Origin: Frigidibacter albus
Lineage (GTDB): Bacteria > Pseudomonadota > Alphaproteobacteria > Rhodobacterales > Rhodobacteraceae
DNA length: 64,000 bases
NCBI RefSeq assembly: GCF_009908165.1
Contig: NZ_JAAAUC010000005.1
Location: 248,001-312,000, forward strand
Direction of reading: 5' to 3'
The position numbers were made by a program, and so were the translations under genes. Positions 38,035 to 47,123 of this stretch are shown here, piece after piece. Numbering within the stretch: the stretch's first letter is position 1; each line of letters starts with the position of its first letter. The notes under the pieces were generated by a model. That model searched no databases and was not told where the DNA came from. It worked only from the letters and a program-made list of their open reading frames with translations.

Positions 38035-39105
38035 TCAGCCGATGCGCTTGCCGCGCGAGGCGATGAGGGCACTGACGGACGCGACATAGGCCGCCTCGGA
38101 CAGATCCCCCGCCACCGTGTCCAGCGCCCCGGCCGACAGCCGCGCCAGCAGCGCGCGGTCGGCGGCCAGCCTGTCGATGGCGGCCGCGATCTGCCCGGGC
38201 TGGCGGACGTTCACGACCAGCCCGTTCTCGCCCTCGCGGATCATGCCGGCGCTTCCCGCCCCGACCGAAATCACCGGAACCGCGCCATAGGCCATGCCCT
38301 CCAGCGGCGCGCTTCCCAGCGGCTCGCCGGTCGAGGGCAGCACGCAGGCATCATGGCTGGCGTAAAGCGCCGGCATCGCCGCGAAGGGCAGATTCTCCAG
38401 CACCTGCAGCCAGTCCATCTGAGCCTGAAGGCCCCGCACCCGTTCCAGCACCGCGGCCTCGGCATTCGATGCGTCGAGGGTCGTGCTCCCGACCACGGTC
38501 AGCGTGATCCGGCCCGCCTGCCCCGCCGGCATCAGCTCCTCGATCAGTTGCAGTATCCGCTTGCGGGGTTGCGCCAGCTTGCCCACGGCCAGCACCCGCA
38601 GCTGCGCGGCCGGCAGGCGCGGCGGCTGCGGCGCGAGGGTGCCCACCGGCAGCGGCAGGAACAGGCCCCAGGGATCGGCCCGCAGCGCGGGGCCCGCCCG
38701 CCGCACCGGCGTGACGCGCCGCAGCGCACGGCCCTGGACGGCCCGTTCCAGCAGATCCTGCGGGCGCGAGCGGCGCGAGATGGGCCGCTGGTCATAGCCG
38801 ATCATCGCCAGCCCCTTCAGGCGCGCCAGCAGCGCCGCCCGCCGCGACAGCGCGCCCGCCTCGCGGACGAAGATCAGGTCCGGTGCCGCAGCCTCCAGCG
38901 CGCGGGACAGATCGCGCCAGCCCGGCGCTGCGCCGAAACACCGCGGCGTGACGAAGCTGTGCGGGGTATGCCTGCCCTCCCACAGGGAAAACACCTGCAC
39001 GCGGATCCCTGCCTGCACCAGCGCCCGCGTGGCAAAGAACAGGTTGGTGTGAAAGGACGGGACGACGAAGACGACGCCTGGGCCCGGGCGACCCGGGGCC
39101 GTCAT
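38035..39105 (-). CDS. GT4-family glycosyltransferase
   Basis: A 356-residue GT-B fold transferase. The N-terminal half is [23 protein letters not shown], and the C-terminal half has [15 protein letters not shown] and the donor-site motif [18 protein letters not shown], with the EX7E-type glutamate. The acceptor and donor are unknown. The ATG at 39105 overlaps the nadE stop by four bases, an odd pairing with NAD synthesis. The next gene downstream, wrbA, starts 76 bases after its stop. Confidence 0.8.
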   Translation of the reverse strand: MTAPGRPGPGVVFVVPSFHTNLFFATRALVQAGIRVQVFSLWEGRHTPHSFVTPRCFGAAPGWRDLSRALEAAAPDLIFVREAGALSRRAALLARLKGLAMIGYDQRPISRRSRPQDLLERAVQGRALRRVTPVRRAGPALRADPWGLFLPLPVGTLAPQPPRLPAAQLRVLAVGKLAQPRKRILQLIEELMPAGQAGRITLTVVGSTTLDASNAEAAVLERVRGLQAQMDWLQVLENLPFAAMPALYASHDACVLPSTGEPLGSAPLEGMAYGAVPVISVGAGSAGMIREGENGLVVNVRQPGQIAAAIDRLAADRALLARLSAGALDTVAGDLSEAAYVASVSALIASRGKRIG

Positions 39106-40760
39106 CCCCCGTCCCGCCAGCGGTTGACGATCGGATAGCGCCGGTCGAGCCAGAAGGCCCGCGTCGTCAGCCTTGTGCCGGGGGCGGACTGGAACCGCTT
39201 CCATTCCGCGCCATAGAGCAGCCCCTCGACCTGCTTCACCGTGGCGCGGTCAAAGCCCATCGCCACGATCTCGGGCACCGACTTTTCATCCTCGACCAGC
39301 GCCTCCAGGATCGCGTCCAGCACCGGATAGGGGGGCAGGCTGTCCTCGTCCTTCTGGTCCTCGCGCAGCTCGGCGCTTGGCGGCTTGTCGATGATCGCGG
39401 GCGGGATCACCTCGCCCGCTGGCGCCAGCATCCACGGCCGGTGGTTCAGGTTGCGCCAGCGGCAGGTCTCGAACACCCGGGTCTTGTAGAGGTCCTTGAT
39501 CGGGTTGTAGCCGCCCGCCATGTCGCCATAGATCGTGGCATAGCCCACCGCCATTTCCGACTTGTTGCCGGTGGTCAGCAGCATCTCGCCGCCCTTGTTG
39601 GACAGCGCCATCAGCAGCAGGCCGCGCAGCCGCGACTGGATGTTCTCCTCGGCGATCCCCGGCTCCGTCCCCGCAAAGAACGGCGCCAGCGCCGCGCCCA
39701 CCGCCTCTTGCGGGCCGGTGATCGGCAGGGTGTCGAGCCTGATCCCCAGCCGCGCCGCCACATCGGCCGCATCGTCCAGCGAGCCTTGCGAGGTGAAGCG
39801 CGAGGGCAGCATCACGCCCCGCACATTCGCGGGCCCGATGGCATCGGCGGCAATCGCCGCCACCAGCGCCGAATCGATCCCGCCCGACAGGCCCAGCAAC
39901 ACCCGGCCGATGCCCGACTTGCCCAGATAGTCGCGCAAGGCCAGCACCATCGCGTGATAATCCTGCTCCCAGTCATCGGGCTGCGGCGCCCGCGGGCCGG
40001 GCAGCGCGCGCCAGCCGTCGGCCCCCCGCTCGAACACCACCTCGGCCTGCGCCTCCTCGAAAGGCGGCAGCATCACCGCCACCTCGCCGCCGGGGTTCAG
40101 CACGAAGCTGGCGCCGTCGAAGACCTGATCGTCCTGCCCGCCGACCATGTTGAGGTAGACCAGCGGCAGCCCCGTCTCGATGACCCGCGCGACCATGTGG
40201 TTCATGCGCAGGTCCAGCTTGTGCCGGCGGTAGGGCGAGCCGTTCGGGATCAGCAGCATCTCGGCACCGGTTTCCGCCAGCGTCTCGGTCACATCGTCAT
40301 ACCAGCCATCCTCGCAGACCGGCGAGCCGATCCGCAGCGGCCCGATCCGGTAGGGGCCCGAGACGGGGCCGGCGGTGAACAGCCGCTCCTCGTCGAAGAC
40401 GTCATCATTGGGCAGGTGATGCTTCAGCGCCCGCGCCACCACCGTCCCGCCCGACAGGATCCAGTAGGCGTTGTAAAGCGAGCTGCCCTCGCGATAGGGC
40501 GCGCCGATGGCGAGCGCGGGGCCGTCCGCGCAGTCGATAGCCAAGGCTTCCACGGCGCGCATGGCATGGGCGGTGAAGGCCGGCTTCAGGATCAGGTCCT
40601 GCGTCTGATAGCCGGTCACGAACATTTCCGGCAGCGCGACCATGTCCACCCCCGCAGCGCGCCCCGCCTTCCAGGCAGCCCTCGCCTTGGCCACATTGGC
40701 GTCGATCGCGCCCACGGTGGCGTTCAACTGGGCAAGGGACAGGCGGAATCTCTCGGCCAT
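39102..40760 (-). CDS. nadE: Glutamine-hydrolysing NAD+ synthetase
   Basis: Makes NAD+ from nicotinate adenine dinucleotide, ATP and glutamine. The 552 residues contain two domains. An N-terminal nitrilase-type glutaminase has the triad E45 (LPEMF), K113 (ALKHHLP) and C149 (SPVCEDGWYDD). A C-terminal synthetase has the PP-loop LLGLSGGIDSALVAAI and TTGNKSEMAVGYATIYGDMAGG. The ATG at 40760 gives the family N-terminus (FRLSLAQLNATVGAID); the open frame upstream crosses a repeat-bearing gap and is rejected. Confidence 0.96.
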   Translation of the reverse strand: MAERFRLSLAQLNATVGAIDANVAKARAAWKAGRAAGVDMVALPEMFVTGYQTQDLILKPAFTAHAMRAVEALAIDCADGPALAIGAPYREGSSLYNAYWILSGGTVVARALKHHLPNDDVFDEERLFTAGPVSGPYRIGPLRIGSPVCEDGWYDDVTETLAETGAEMLLIPNGSPYRRHKLDLRMNHMVARVIETGLPLVYLNMVGGQDDQVFDGASFVLNPGGEVAVMLPPFEEAQAEVVFERGADGWRALPGPRAPQPDDWEQDYHAMVLALRDYLGKSGIGRVLLGLSGGIDSALVAAIAADAIGPANVRGVMLPSRFTSQGSLDDAADVAARLGIRLDTLPITGPQEAVGAALAPFFAGTEPGIAEENIQSRLRGLLLMALSNKGGEMLLTTGNKSEMAVGYATIYGDMAGGYNPIKDLYKTRVFETCRWRNLNHRPWMLAPAGEVIPPAIIDKPPSAELREDQKDEDSLPPYPVLDAILEALVEDEKSVPEIVAMGFDRATVKQVEGLLYGAEWKRFQSAPGTRLTTRAFWLDRRYPIVNRWRDGG

Positions 40761-41087
40761 GCGCGGACACTTTCTGTAGGCTGGCCCCCGAAGGCCATCG
40801 TTCTGCATCTGCGAATGTCTTAGCAGAACGGCGCGCACAGGAAAGCCCGCGCGCGGATTGCCACAGGCAAGCCGCCTAAGCGCGCCGGAAGGGCCACCCC
40901 GATCACATCTCGCGCAGAACGGCGCGCACAGCGGCGCCCGCGCGCCGCAAATGCTTGTCAGCCAGCGGGGCGGCAACTAGGGTCTCGGAGGCACCCGCAC
41001 ATGCCTCCCGGTCCCCCGCCCCCATCAGTGGCGGCAGCTGGAGGCGGCGGAAAAACAGTCTGACGGACGCAGGAGACGGGCAGGACC
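40761..41087. promoter_or_regulatory. Divergent promoter region nadE / MORN gene with an 18-base direct repeat
   Basis: A 327-base gap between two divergent genes. It contains two exact copies of GCAGAACGGCGCGCACAG (40823-40840 and 40914-40931), 91 bases apart, each followed by a similar GC-rich stretch (GCCCGCGCGC). No credible gene lies within. The repeats may be operators, or a local duplication. Confidence 0.6.
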
Positions 41088-42587
41088 ATGACGGCGAAAG
41101 CATCGGCCATGATCACGGCACACCGCGGGCAAAAGGCCTTGGGCGCAGCGCTTTCGGCGGCCCTTCTGCTGGGGGCGGGCGCCGCCTCGGCGCAGGCCGT
41201 GGCGACCAAGCAATACGAGGATGGCGGCGTCTACGAGGGCACCTTCAAGGACGGCCGCCAGCATGGCCGCGGCACCTACCGCCTGCCCAGCGGCTACGAA
41301 TACAGCGGCGACTGGGTCGAGGGCGAGATCCTGGGCGACGGCATGGCGCGCTTCCCCAATGGCTCGGTCTATGAAGGCCAGTTCGTCGCCGGCAAGCCGC
41401 AGGGCAAGGGCAAGATCACCTTCGCCGATGGCGGCACCTATGAGGGCGACTGGGTCGAGGGCGAGATCGACGGCACCGGCACCGCCCGCTATGCCAATGG
41501 CACCAGCTATACCGGCGGCTTCGTCAAGGCGCTGCACCACGGCACCGGCACCATGGAAAGCCCCGGCGGCTATCGCTACGAGGGCGACTGGGTGATGGGC
41601 GTCAAGGAGGGCAAGGGCAAGATCACCTATCCCGATGGCGCAGTCTATGAGGGCGACCTGATGCGCGGCCAGCGCGCCGGGCAGGGCGTGCTGCGCATGG
41701 CCGACGGGCTGGTCTACGAGGGCGCCTGGCGCGAGGGCCAGATCAATGGCACCGGCAAGCTGACCCAGGCCAATGGCGATGTCTATGAAGGCCAGCTGGC
41801 GAATGGCCAGCGGCAGGGGCAGGGCCGCATCGCCTATGCCAGCGGCGATGTCTATGAGGGCGGCTTTCAGGCCGACAAGCGCCACGGCAAGGGCACCTTC
41901 ACCGGCGCCGACGGCTATGTCTATGACGGCGACTGGCTGGAGGGCCGGATCGAGGGCGCCGGCCGCGCCACCTATCCCGACGGGTCGGTCTACGAGGGCG
42001 GCTTCGTGGCCGATCTGCAGGACGGCACCGGCAAGATCACCTATCCCGATGGATCGACCTATGAGGGCGGCTGGAAGGCGGGGGTCATCGAGGGGGAGGG
42101 CGTGGCGCGCTATGCCAATGGGCTGGTCTACGAGGGCAGCTTCCTCGCCGGCAAGAACCACGGCCGCGGCCGGATGACCTATCCCGACGGCTATGTCTAT
42201 GACGGCGACTGGCAAGAGGGCCAACGCCACGGGCAAGGCACAGCGACCTATGCCGATGGCACGGTCTACGAGGGCGCTTTCGTCGCCGGCCAGCGTGAGG
42301 GGACCGGCACCATCAACATGCCCGACGGCTTCGTCTATACGGGGGGCTGGAGCGCGGGCGAGATCGACGGCCGCGGAACTGCCACCTATGGCAATGGCGA
42401 TGTCTACGAGGGCAGCTTCGTGAAGGGCAAGCGGCAGGGCGAGGGCACCATGCGCTACGCCACCGGCCAGACCGCCACCGGCCGCTGGGACAACGGCGCG
42501 CTGGCCGAGGAGGCGCCTGCGCCCGATGCAGACCCAGCCGCCGAGGAAGCCCCGGCCGAAACGCCCACCGAGGCACCCGCAAACTGA
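41088..42587 (+). CDS. Secreted MORN-repeat protein
   Basis: A 499-residue exported protein made almost wholly of MORN repeats. An N-terminal signal sequence (about 15-36, ending AASAQA) is followed by 19 consecutive 23-residue repeats of the form xDGxxYEGxWxxGxxxGxGxxx from residue about 42 to 470, the last one degenerate. A low-complexity Ala/Glu/Pro tail (APAPDADPAAEEAPAE) closes it. MORN repeats make an elongated beta-hairpin strip that binds partner proteins or lipids; no enzymatic domain is present. It has an AGGAGACGGGCAGG ribosome site. It has no obvious partner among its neighbours. Confidence 0.9.
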   Translation: MTAKASAMITAHRGQKALGAALSAALLLGAGAASAQAVATKQYEDGGVYEGTFKDGRQHGRGTYRLPSGYEYSGDWVEGEILGDGMARFPNGSVYEGQFVAGKPQGKGKITFADGGTYEGDWVEGEIDGTGTARYANGTSYTGGFVKALHHGTGTMESPGGYRYEGDWVMGVKEGKGKITYPDGAVYEGDLMRGQRAGQGVLRMADGLVYEGAWREGQINGTGKLTQANGDVYEGQLANGQRQGQGRIAYASGDVYEGGFQADKRHGKGTFTGADGYVYDGDWLEGRIEGAGRATYPDGSVYEGGFVADLQDGTGKITYPDGSTYEGGWKAGVIEGEGVARYANGLVYEGSFLAGKNHGRGRMTYPDGYVYDGDWQEGQRHGQGTATYADGTVYEGAFVAGQREGTGTINMPDGFVYTGGWSAGEIDGRGTATYGNGDVYEGSFVKGKRQGEGTMRYATGQTATGRWDNGALAEEAPAPDADPAAEEAPAETPTEAPAN

Positions 42588-42753
42588 CCGTGCAGGGGGG
42601 CTTCGCGCCCCCCGTCCTGCGGACTCCCCCCGCGGGATATTTGGAAAAGGCAAAGGGCAAGAGCTGCGCTTCCCCCTCTTCTTTGTCGACATATCCTCGG
42701 GGGTGAATTGGCGCACAGCGCCAAGAGGGGGCAGAAGGCCCCCTCCCTTCTTC
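42588..42753. terminator. Back-to-back 3'-end signatures of two convergent genes
   Basis: After the MORN stop a hairpin (42592-42620, G-run with CCCCCC, closed by GCAGG/CCTGC) is followed by CCCCCGCGGGATATTTGG (42627-42644) and an A/G-rich tail. The mirror image follows the purU stop on the minus strand: a hairpin at 42725-42745 (GAGGGGGC/GCCCCCTC) and the CCCCCGAGGATAT box (42703-42691), again with a purine-rich tail. Together they look like two genome-specific transcription-end signatures in opposite orientation. Confidence 0.6.
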
Positions 42754-43638
42754 CTAGCCCATCCGTTCCGAGGCGTAGCTGCCTGGCGAGGCGGGGAACA
42801 CCACCGTCTTGTTGCCGTTCAGGAACACCCGGTGGTGGATATGGGCGTGGATCGCCCTCGACAGCACCGCCGCCTCCACGTCGCGGCCGAGGCTGACGTA
42901 ATCCTCGGGGCTTTGAGCATGGGTGATGCGGACGGTGTCCTGTTCGATGATCGGGCCTTCATCAAGGTCGGCGGTCACGTAATGCGCGGTGGCGCCGATC
43001 AGCTTCACGCCGCGGGTGAAGGCCTGCTTGTAGGGGTTGGCGCCCTTGAAGCTGGGCAGGAAGGAGTGGTGGATGTTGATGATCCGCCCCGCCATCTTGC
43101 GGCAGAGCGCGTCCGACAGCACCTGCATGTAACGCGCGAGCACCACCAGCTCGGCCCCGGTTTCCTCGACGAGGGACAGCAGCCGCGCCTCGGCCTCGGG
43201 CTTGTTCTCCTTGGTGACCTTGATCAGGTGGAAGGGGATGTCGTGGTTCACGACCACCTTCTGGTAGGTCAGGTGGTTGGACACCACGCCGACGATCTCG
43301 ATCGGCAGCGCCCCGATGCGCCAGCGGTAGAGGAGGTCGTTGAGGCAATGGCCGAAGTTCGACACCATCAGCAGCACCTTCACCCGGTGCGCGGCGTCGT
43401 GGATCGCCCAGGTCATCCCGAAGGGCTCGGCGATGGCGGCGAAGGCCTCGGTCAGGGCGGGGAGGGTGGCGCCGGTTTCCGGCGCGAAGGTCACCCGCAT
43501 GAAGAACTGCCCGGTGCCCATGTCGTCGAACTGGGCAGAATCGGTGATGTTGCAGCCTTGATCCGCAAGGAAGCCCGAGATCGCCGCGACGATCCCGCGG
43601 GTGGACAGGCAGGTGACGGTCAGAACGTAATGCGGCAC
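42754..43638 (-). CDS. purU: Formyltetrahydrofolate deformylase
   Basis: Hydrolyses 10-formyl-THF to formate and THF, returning folate and releasing one-carbon units. The 294-residue protein has an N-terminal ACT domain (YVLTVTCLSTRGIVAAISG) and a C-terminal formyltransferase-fold domain with INIHHSFLPSFKGANPY and the catalytic Asn/His/Asp. The GTG at 43638 is preferred: GGAGG lies 6 bases ahead and the protein then begins MPHYVLTVTC. The ATG two codons upstream (43644) leaves no room for its ribosome site. In methylamine-degrading Rhodobacteraceae purU goes with gmaS-mgs, as here, where it handles C1 units from N-methyl groups. Confidence 0.92.
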   Translation of the reverse strand: MPHYVLTVTCLSTRGIVAAISGFLADQGCNITDSAQFDDMGTGQFFMRVTFAPETGATLPALTEAFAAIAEPFGMTWAIHDAAHRVKVLLMVSNFGHCLNDLLYRWRIGALPIEIVGVVSNHLTYQKVVVNHDIPFHLIKVTKENKPEAEARLLSLVEETGAELVVLARYMQVLSDALCRKMAGRIINIHHSFLPSFKGANPYKQAFTRGVKLIGATAHYVTADLDEGPIIEQDTVRITHAQSPEDYVSLGRDVEAAVLSRAIHAHIHHRVFLNGNKTVVFPASPGSYASERMG

Positions 43639-43712
43639 GCGCATCCTCCATGAACATGGGAAAGGGGCGGCGACCCTTGCGGCCGCCGCACGAAAAGCCG
43701 GGGGTCGGCGGA

Positions 43713-45017
43713 TCAGATATCCAGCGTGGTGTCGTGCTCCCAGGCGGTGAACTGCGCCGTGTAGGTGTTCCACTCGGCATGTTTCAGCTTCAGGTAGGCC
43801 GCCGAAAATTCGGTCCCAAGCGCCGCCTGCAGCTCCGGGTCCTCCTCATAGGCCCGCAGCGCATCCAGCAGGTTCAGCGGCAGCTTCGGCGCATCGGTGA
43901 CGGTATGCCCCTCGCGATACATGTCGATATCGTGGTGCCGCCCAGGATCGGCCTTGCTGCGCATCCCCCCCAGCCCCGCCGCCAGGATGATCGCCTGCAG
44001 CAGGTACGGGTTCACCGCGCCGTCGGGCAGGCGCAGCTCGAACCGCCCCGGCCCCGGCACGCGCACCATATGGGTGCGGTTGTTGCCCGTCCATGTCACC
44101 GTGTTCGGCGCCCAGGTCGCCCCCGAAACCGTGCGCGGCGCGTTGATGCGTTTGTAGCTGTTCACCGTCGGATTGGTGACCGCCGCCAGCGCCGAGGCGT
44201 GTTTCATGATCCCGCCAAGGAAGGTCCGCCCCTCGGCCGACAGTCCGAACGGCATCTCCTTGTCGGCAAAGGCATTGCGCCCGTCCTTGTCCCAGACCGA
44301 GATATGGGCGTGGCAGCCATTCCCCGTCAGGCCCTTGAAGGGCTTGGGCATGAAGGTCGCCCGCAGCCCGTGCTTTTCGGCGACCGACTTCACCATGAAC
44401 TTGAAAAAGCTGTGCCGGTCCGCCGTAACCAGCACATCATCGTATTCCCAGTTCATCTCGAACTGGCCATTCGCGTCCTCATGGTCGTTCTGATAGGGCT
44501 TCCAGCCCAGATCGAGCATGTAGCCGCAGATTTCCGCGATCACGTCATAGCGGCGCATCAGCGCCTGCTGGTCGTAGCAGGGCTTTTCCGCGGTATCCAT
44601 GCCGTCGGAAATCTCGCTCCCGTCCGGCGAGATCAGGAAGAACTCGGGCTCGATCCCAGTCTTGACGCTGAGGCCCATCTCCGCCGCCTCGGCCACCAGC
44701 CGCTTGAGCACATTGCGCGGCGCCTGCGCGACCGGCGCGCCCTCCATGTAGAGATCGGCGGCGACCCAGGCCACCTCGGGCTTCCAGGGCAGCTGCGTGG
44801 CCGAGGCCGGATCGGGCATCGCGAACAGATCAGGATGCGCCGGCGTCAGGTCCAGCCAGGTGGCAAACCCGGCAAAGCCCGCGCCATCCGCCTGCATGTC
44901 GGCGATGGCCGGCGTCGGCACCAGTTTGGCCCGCTGCCCGCCGAAGAGGTCGGTGTAAGAGATCATGAAATACTTGACGCCGCGTTCCGCGGCCCATGTG
45001 GCCAGATCGGTTGTCAT
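43713..45017 (-). CDS. gmaS: Gamma-glutamylmethylamide synthetase
   Basis: ATP-dependent ligation of methylamine to glutamate, the first step of the N-methylglutamate pathway. It has 434 residues, of the short type III glutamine-synthetase-like (GlnT) group. Active-site pieces seen are TGIEPEFFLI, YQNDHEDANGQFEMN, GNGCHAHIS, NSYKRINAPRT, NNRTHMVRVPG and GRFELRLPDG. It is called gmaS rather than a glutamine synthetase because the mgsABC and mgdABCD genes are beside it. The ATG at 45017 has GGGAA 6 bases ahead. A strong hairpin separates it from mgsC. Confidence 0.92.
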   Translation of the reverse strand: MTTDLATWAAERGVKYFMISYTDLFGGQRAKLVPTPAIADMQADGAGFAGFATWLDLTPAHPDLFAMPDPASATQLPWKPEVAWVAADLYMEGAPVAQAPRNVLKRLVAEAAEMGLSVKTGIEPEFFLISPDGSEISDGMDTAEKPCYDQQALMRRYDVIAEICGYMLDLGWKPYQNDHEDANGQFEMNWEYDDVLVTADRHSFFKFMVKSVAEKHGLRATFMPKPFKGLTGNGCHAHISVWDKDGRNAFADKEMPFGLSAEGRTFLGGIMKHASALAAVTNPTVNSYKRINAPRTVSGATWAPNTVTWTGNNRTHMVRVPGPGRFELRLPDGAVNPYLLQAIILAAGLGGMRSKADPGRHHDIDMYREGHTVTDAPKLPLNLLDALRAYEEDPELQAALGTEFSAAYLKLKHAEWNTYTAQFTAWEHDTTLDI

Positions 45018-45052
45018 CGCTGTTCCCTGTCGTTTTTTGTTTGTCAAAGAAG

Positions 45053-45083
45053 AACGGCCGCGCCGGTTGGGGGCGCGGCCGTT
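45053..45083 (-). terminator. Strong hairpin between mgsC and gmaS
   Basis: A perfect 12-pair stem, AACGGCCGCGCC with its complement and a 7-base loop. On the minus strand it follows the mgsC stop and is followed by CTTCTTTG, like an intrinsic terminator. gmaS starts 36 bases further on, so part of the transcripts may end here. A close relative of this hairpin is at 57636-57659. Confidence 0.7.
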
Positions 45084-45087
45084 GCCG

Positions 45088-46416
45088 TCAGAAGCCTGTC
45101 TTGCCGGGGATCCAGCTGGTTCCCGCCAGCGGCACCCCGGCCATGGCCGAGGCTTCGATGGTCAGCGCCACCAGATCCTCGGGCTCGAGGTTGTGGACAT
45201 GGCTCTTGCCGCAGGCGCGCGCGATGGTCTGCGCTTCCAGCGTCATCACCTTGAGGTAATTGGCCAGCCGCCGCCCGGCCAGAGCCGGGTCCACGCGCTT
45301 CATCAGCTCGGGGTCCTGCGTGGTGATGCCGGCGGGGTCGCGCCCCTCGTGCCAGTCGTCATAGGAGCCGGCGGTGGTGCCCAGCGCCTGATACTCCGCC
45401 TCCCATTTCGGGTCATTGTCGCCCAGCGCCACCAGCGCCGCGGTGCCGATCGACACCGCATCCGCGCCCAGCGCCAGCGCCTTGGCCACATCGGCGCCGT
45501 TGCGGATGCCGCCCGACACGATCAGCTGCACCTTGCGGTGCATCCCCAGATCCTGCAGCGCCTGCACGGCGGGGCGGATGCAGGCCAGCGTCGGCATCCC
45601 CACATGCTCGATGAACACTTCCTGCGTCGCCGCGGTGCCGCCCTGCATCCCGTCCAGCACCACCACATCGGCCCCGGCCTTCACTGCCAGCGCCGTGTCG
45701 TAATAGGGGCGCGCGCCGCCGATCTTGATGTAGATCGGCTTTTCCCAACCCGTGATCTCGCGCAGTTCCAGGATCTTGATTTCCAGATCATCCGGCCCGG
45801 TCCAGTCCGGGTGGCGGCAGGCAGAGCGCTGGTCGATGCCCTTGGGCAGGGTCCGCATCTCTGCCACGCGATCCGAGATTTTCTGGCCCAGCAGCATCCC
45901 GCCGCCGCCCGGCTTGGCGCCCTGGCCGATCACGATCTCGATCGCATCGGCGCGGCGCAGGTCACGCGGGTTCATGCCATAGCGGCTGGGGAGGTACTGA
46001 TAGACCAGCGTTTCCGAATGCCCCCGCTCCTCCTCGGTCATCCCGCCATCGCCGGTTGTGGTCGAGGTGCCGGCCAGCGTCGCGCCGCGCCCCAGCGCCT
46101 CTTTCGCCGGACCGGACAGCGAGCCGAAGGACATCCCCGCAATGGTGATCGGGATCTTCAGCGTGATCGGCTTTTTCGCAAACCGCGTGCCCAGCACCAC
46201 CTCGGTGCTGCACTTCTCGCGGTAGCCCTCCAGCGGATAGCGGCTCATCGAGGCGCCAAGGAACAGCAGGTCATCGAAATGCGGCACCTTGCGCTTGGTG
46301 CCGCCGCCGCGGATGTCATAGATCCCCGTGGCCGCCGCGCGGCGGATCTCGGACAGGGTGTAATCGTCGAAGGTCGAGGATTTGCGCGGGGTCGTCGGAT
46401 GGTTGTTCTGGCTCAT
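45088..46416 (-). CDS. mgsC: N-methylglutamate synthase subunit C (glutamate-synthase-like FMN domain)
   Basis: The large subunit of N-methylglutamate synthase, which turns gamma-glutamylmethylamide (or methylamine) and glutamate into N-methylglutamate and ammonia. The 442 residues match the central FMN/synthase domain of GltB: MSFGSLSGPAKEALGRG, STTTGDGGMTEEERG, GQGAKPGGGGMLLG, IYIKIGGARP and VVLDGMQGGTAAT. I do not see the closely spaced three-cysteine cluster that binds the 3Fe-4S centre in real glutamate synthase. It is the last gene of mgsA-mgsB-mgsC, 15 bases after mgsB. Confidence 0.92.
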   Translation of the reverse strand: MSQNNHPTTPRKSSTFDDYTLSEIRRAAATGIYDIRGGGTKRKVPHFDDLLFLGASMSRYPLEGYREKCSTEVVLGTRFAKKPITLKIPITIAGMSFGSLSGPAKEALGRGATLAGTSTTTGDGGMTEEERGHSETLVYQYLPSRYGMNPRDLRRADAIEIVIGQGAKPGGGGMLLGQKISDRVAEMRTLPKGIDQRSACRHPDWTGPDDLEIKILELREITGWEKPIYIKIGGARPYYDTALAVKAGADVVVLDGMQGGTAATQEVFIEHVGMPTLACIRPAVQALQDLGMHRKVQLIVSGGIRNGADVAKALALGADAVSIGTAALVALGDNDPKWEAEYQALGTTAGSYDDWHEGRDPAGITTQDPELMKRVDPALAGRRLANYLKVMTLEAQTIARACGKSHVHNLEPEDLVALTIEASAMAGVPLAGTSWIPGKTGF

Positions 46417-46431
46417 CTGGTGGCTCCCCGC

Positions 46432-47121
46432 TCAATAGGCGTCGGCATTGTCGATGTTGAAATTGTAGAGCGTGCGGGCAGAGCCATAGCGGGTGAACTC
46501 CTGCGGTTTCACATCGGTGATCCCCGCCTCGGCCAGCAGACCCTCCAGCAGTTCCAGATGCTCGGGCCGCATCTCCTTGGCGATGCAGTCAGCGCCAAGG
46601 CTTTTCACCGCGCCGCGCACGAACAGCCGCGCCTCGTAGAGCGAATCCCCAAGCGCGTCGCCGGCATCCCCCAGCACCACGAGGTTGCCCGACTGCGCCA
46701 TGAAGGCCGACATATGGCCGATATTGCCGCGCACCACGATGTTGATGCCCTTCATGGAAATCCCGCAGCGTGACGCTGCATTCCCTTCGATCACCAGAAG
46801 CCCGCCGCGCCCGGTGGCGCCCGCATACTGGCTGGCATCGCCCTTGATGACGACGGTGCCGCTCATCATGTTCTCGGCGACCCCGGGCCCGGCAGAGCCA
46901 TGCACGGTGATGCTGGCCTGCTCGTTCATGCCGCCGCAGTAATAGCCGACCGATCCCTTGACCTCGATGCTGACGGGGGCGGCCACGCCCACCGCGACGG
47001 CATGGGCGCCCTTGGGGTTCAGCACCTCGAACTCGGTATCGTTATGGCCGGGGGCGGCGGCATCGTGCAGCGCCTGGTTCAGCTCGCGCAAAGGGGTGGT
47101 GGCAAGGTCGATGACCGGCAT
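46432..47121 (-). CDS. mgsB: N-methylglutamate synthase subunit B (GXGXG domain)
   Basis: A 229-residue subunit equivalent to the C-terminal right-handed beta-helix of glutamate synthase. Repeated G-x-x-G-x-x-x-G blades are seen (VKGSVGYYCGG, VHGSAGPGVAENMMSG, IKGDASQYAGATGRGG, VRGNIGHMSAFM). Its role is structural within the MgsABC complex. The ATG at 47121 is used, with GGGAG about 8 bases ahead; a TTG at 47127 is less likely. It is 2 bases after the mgsA stop. Confidence 0.9.
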   Translation of the reverse strand: MPVIDLATTPLRELNQALHDAAAPGHNDTEFEVLNPKGAHAVAVGVAAPVSIEVKGSVGYYCGGMNEQASITVHGSAGPGVAENMMSGTVVIKGDASQYAGATGRGGLLVIEGNAASRCGISMKGINIVVRGNIGHMSAFMAQSGNLVVLGDAGDALGDSLYEARLFVRGAVKSLGADCIAKEMRPEHLELLEGLLAEAGITDVKPQEFTRYGSARTLYNFNIDNADAY

Positions 47122-47123
47122 TC

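Noticed and set aside
43713-45017. Ordinary glutamine synthetase (glnA/glnT)
   Set aside because: The short type III form flanked by mgsABC and mgdABCD fits gamma-glutamylmethylamide synthetase better.
45040-45046. TTGACA as -35 box for gmaS on the minus strand
   Set aside because: It lies about 23-28 bases from the start codon, leaving no room for a -10 box and ribosome site in the right place.
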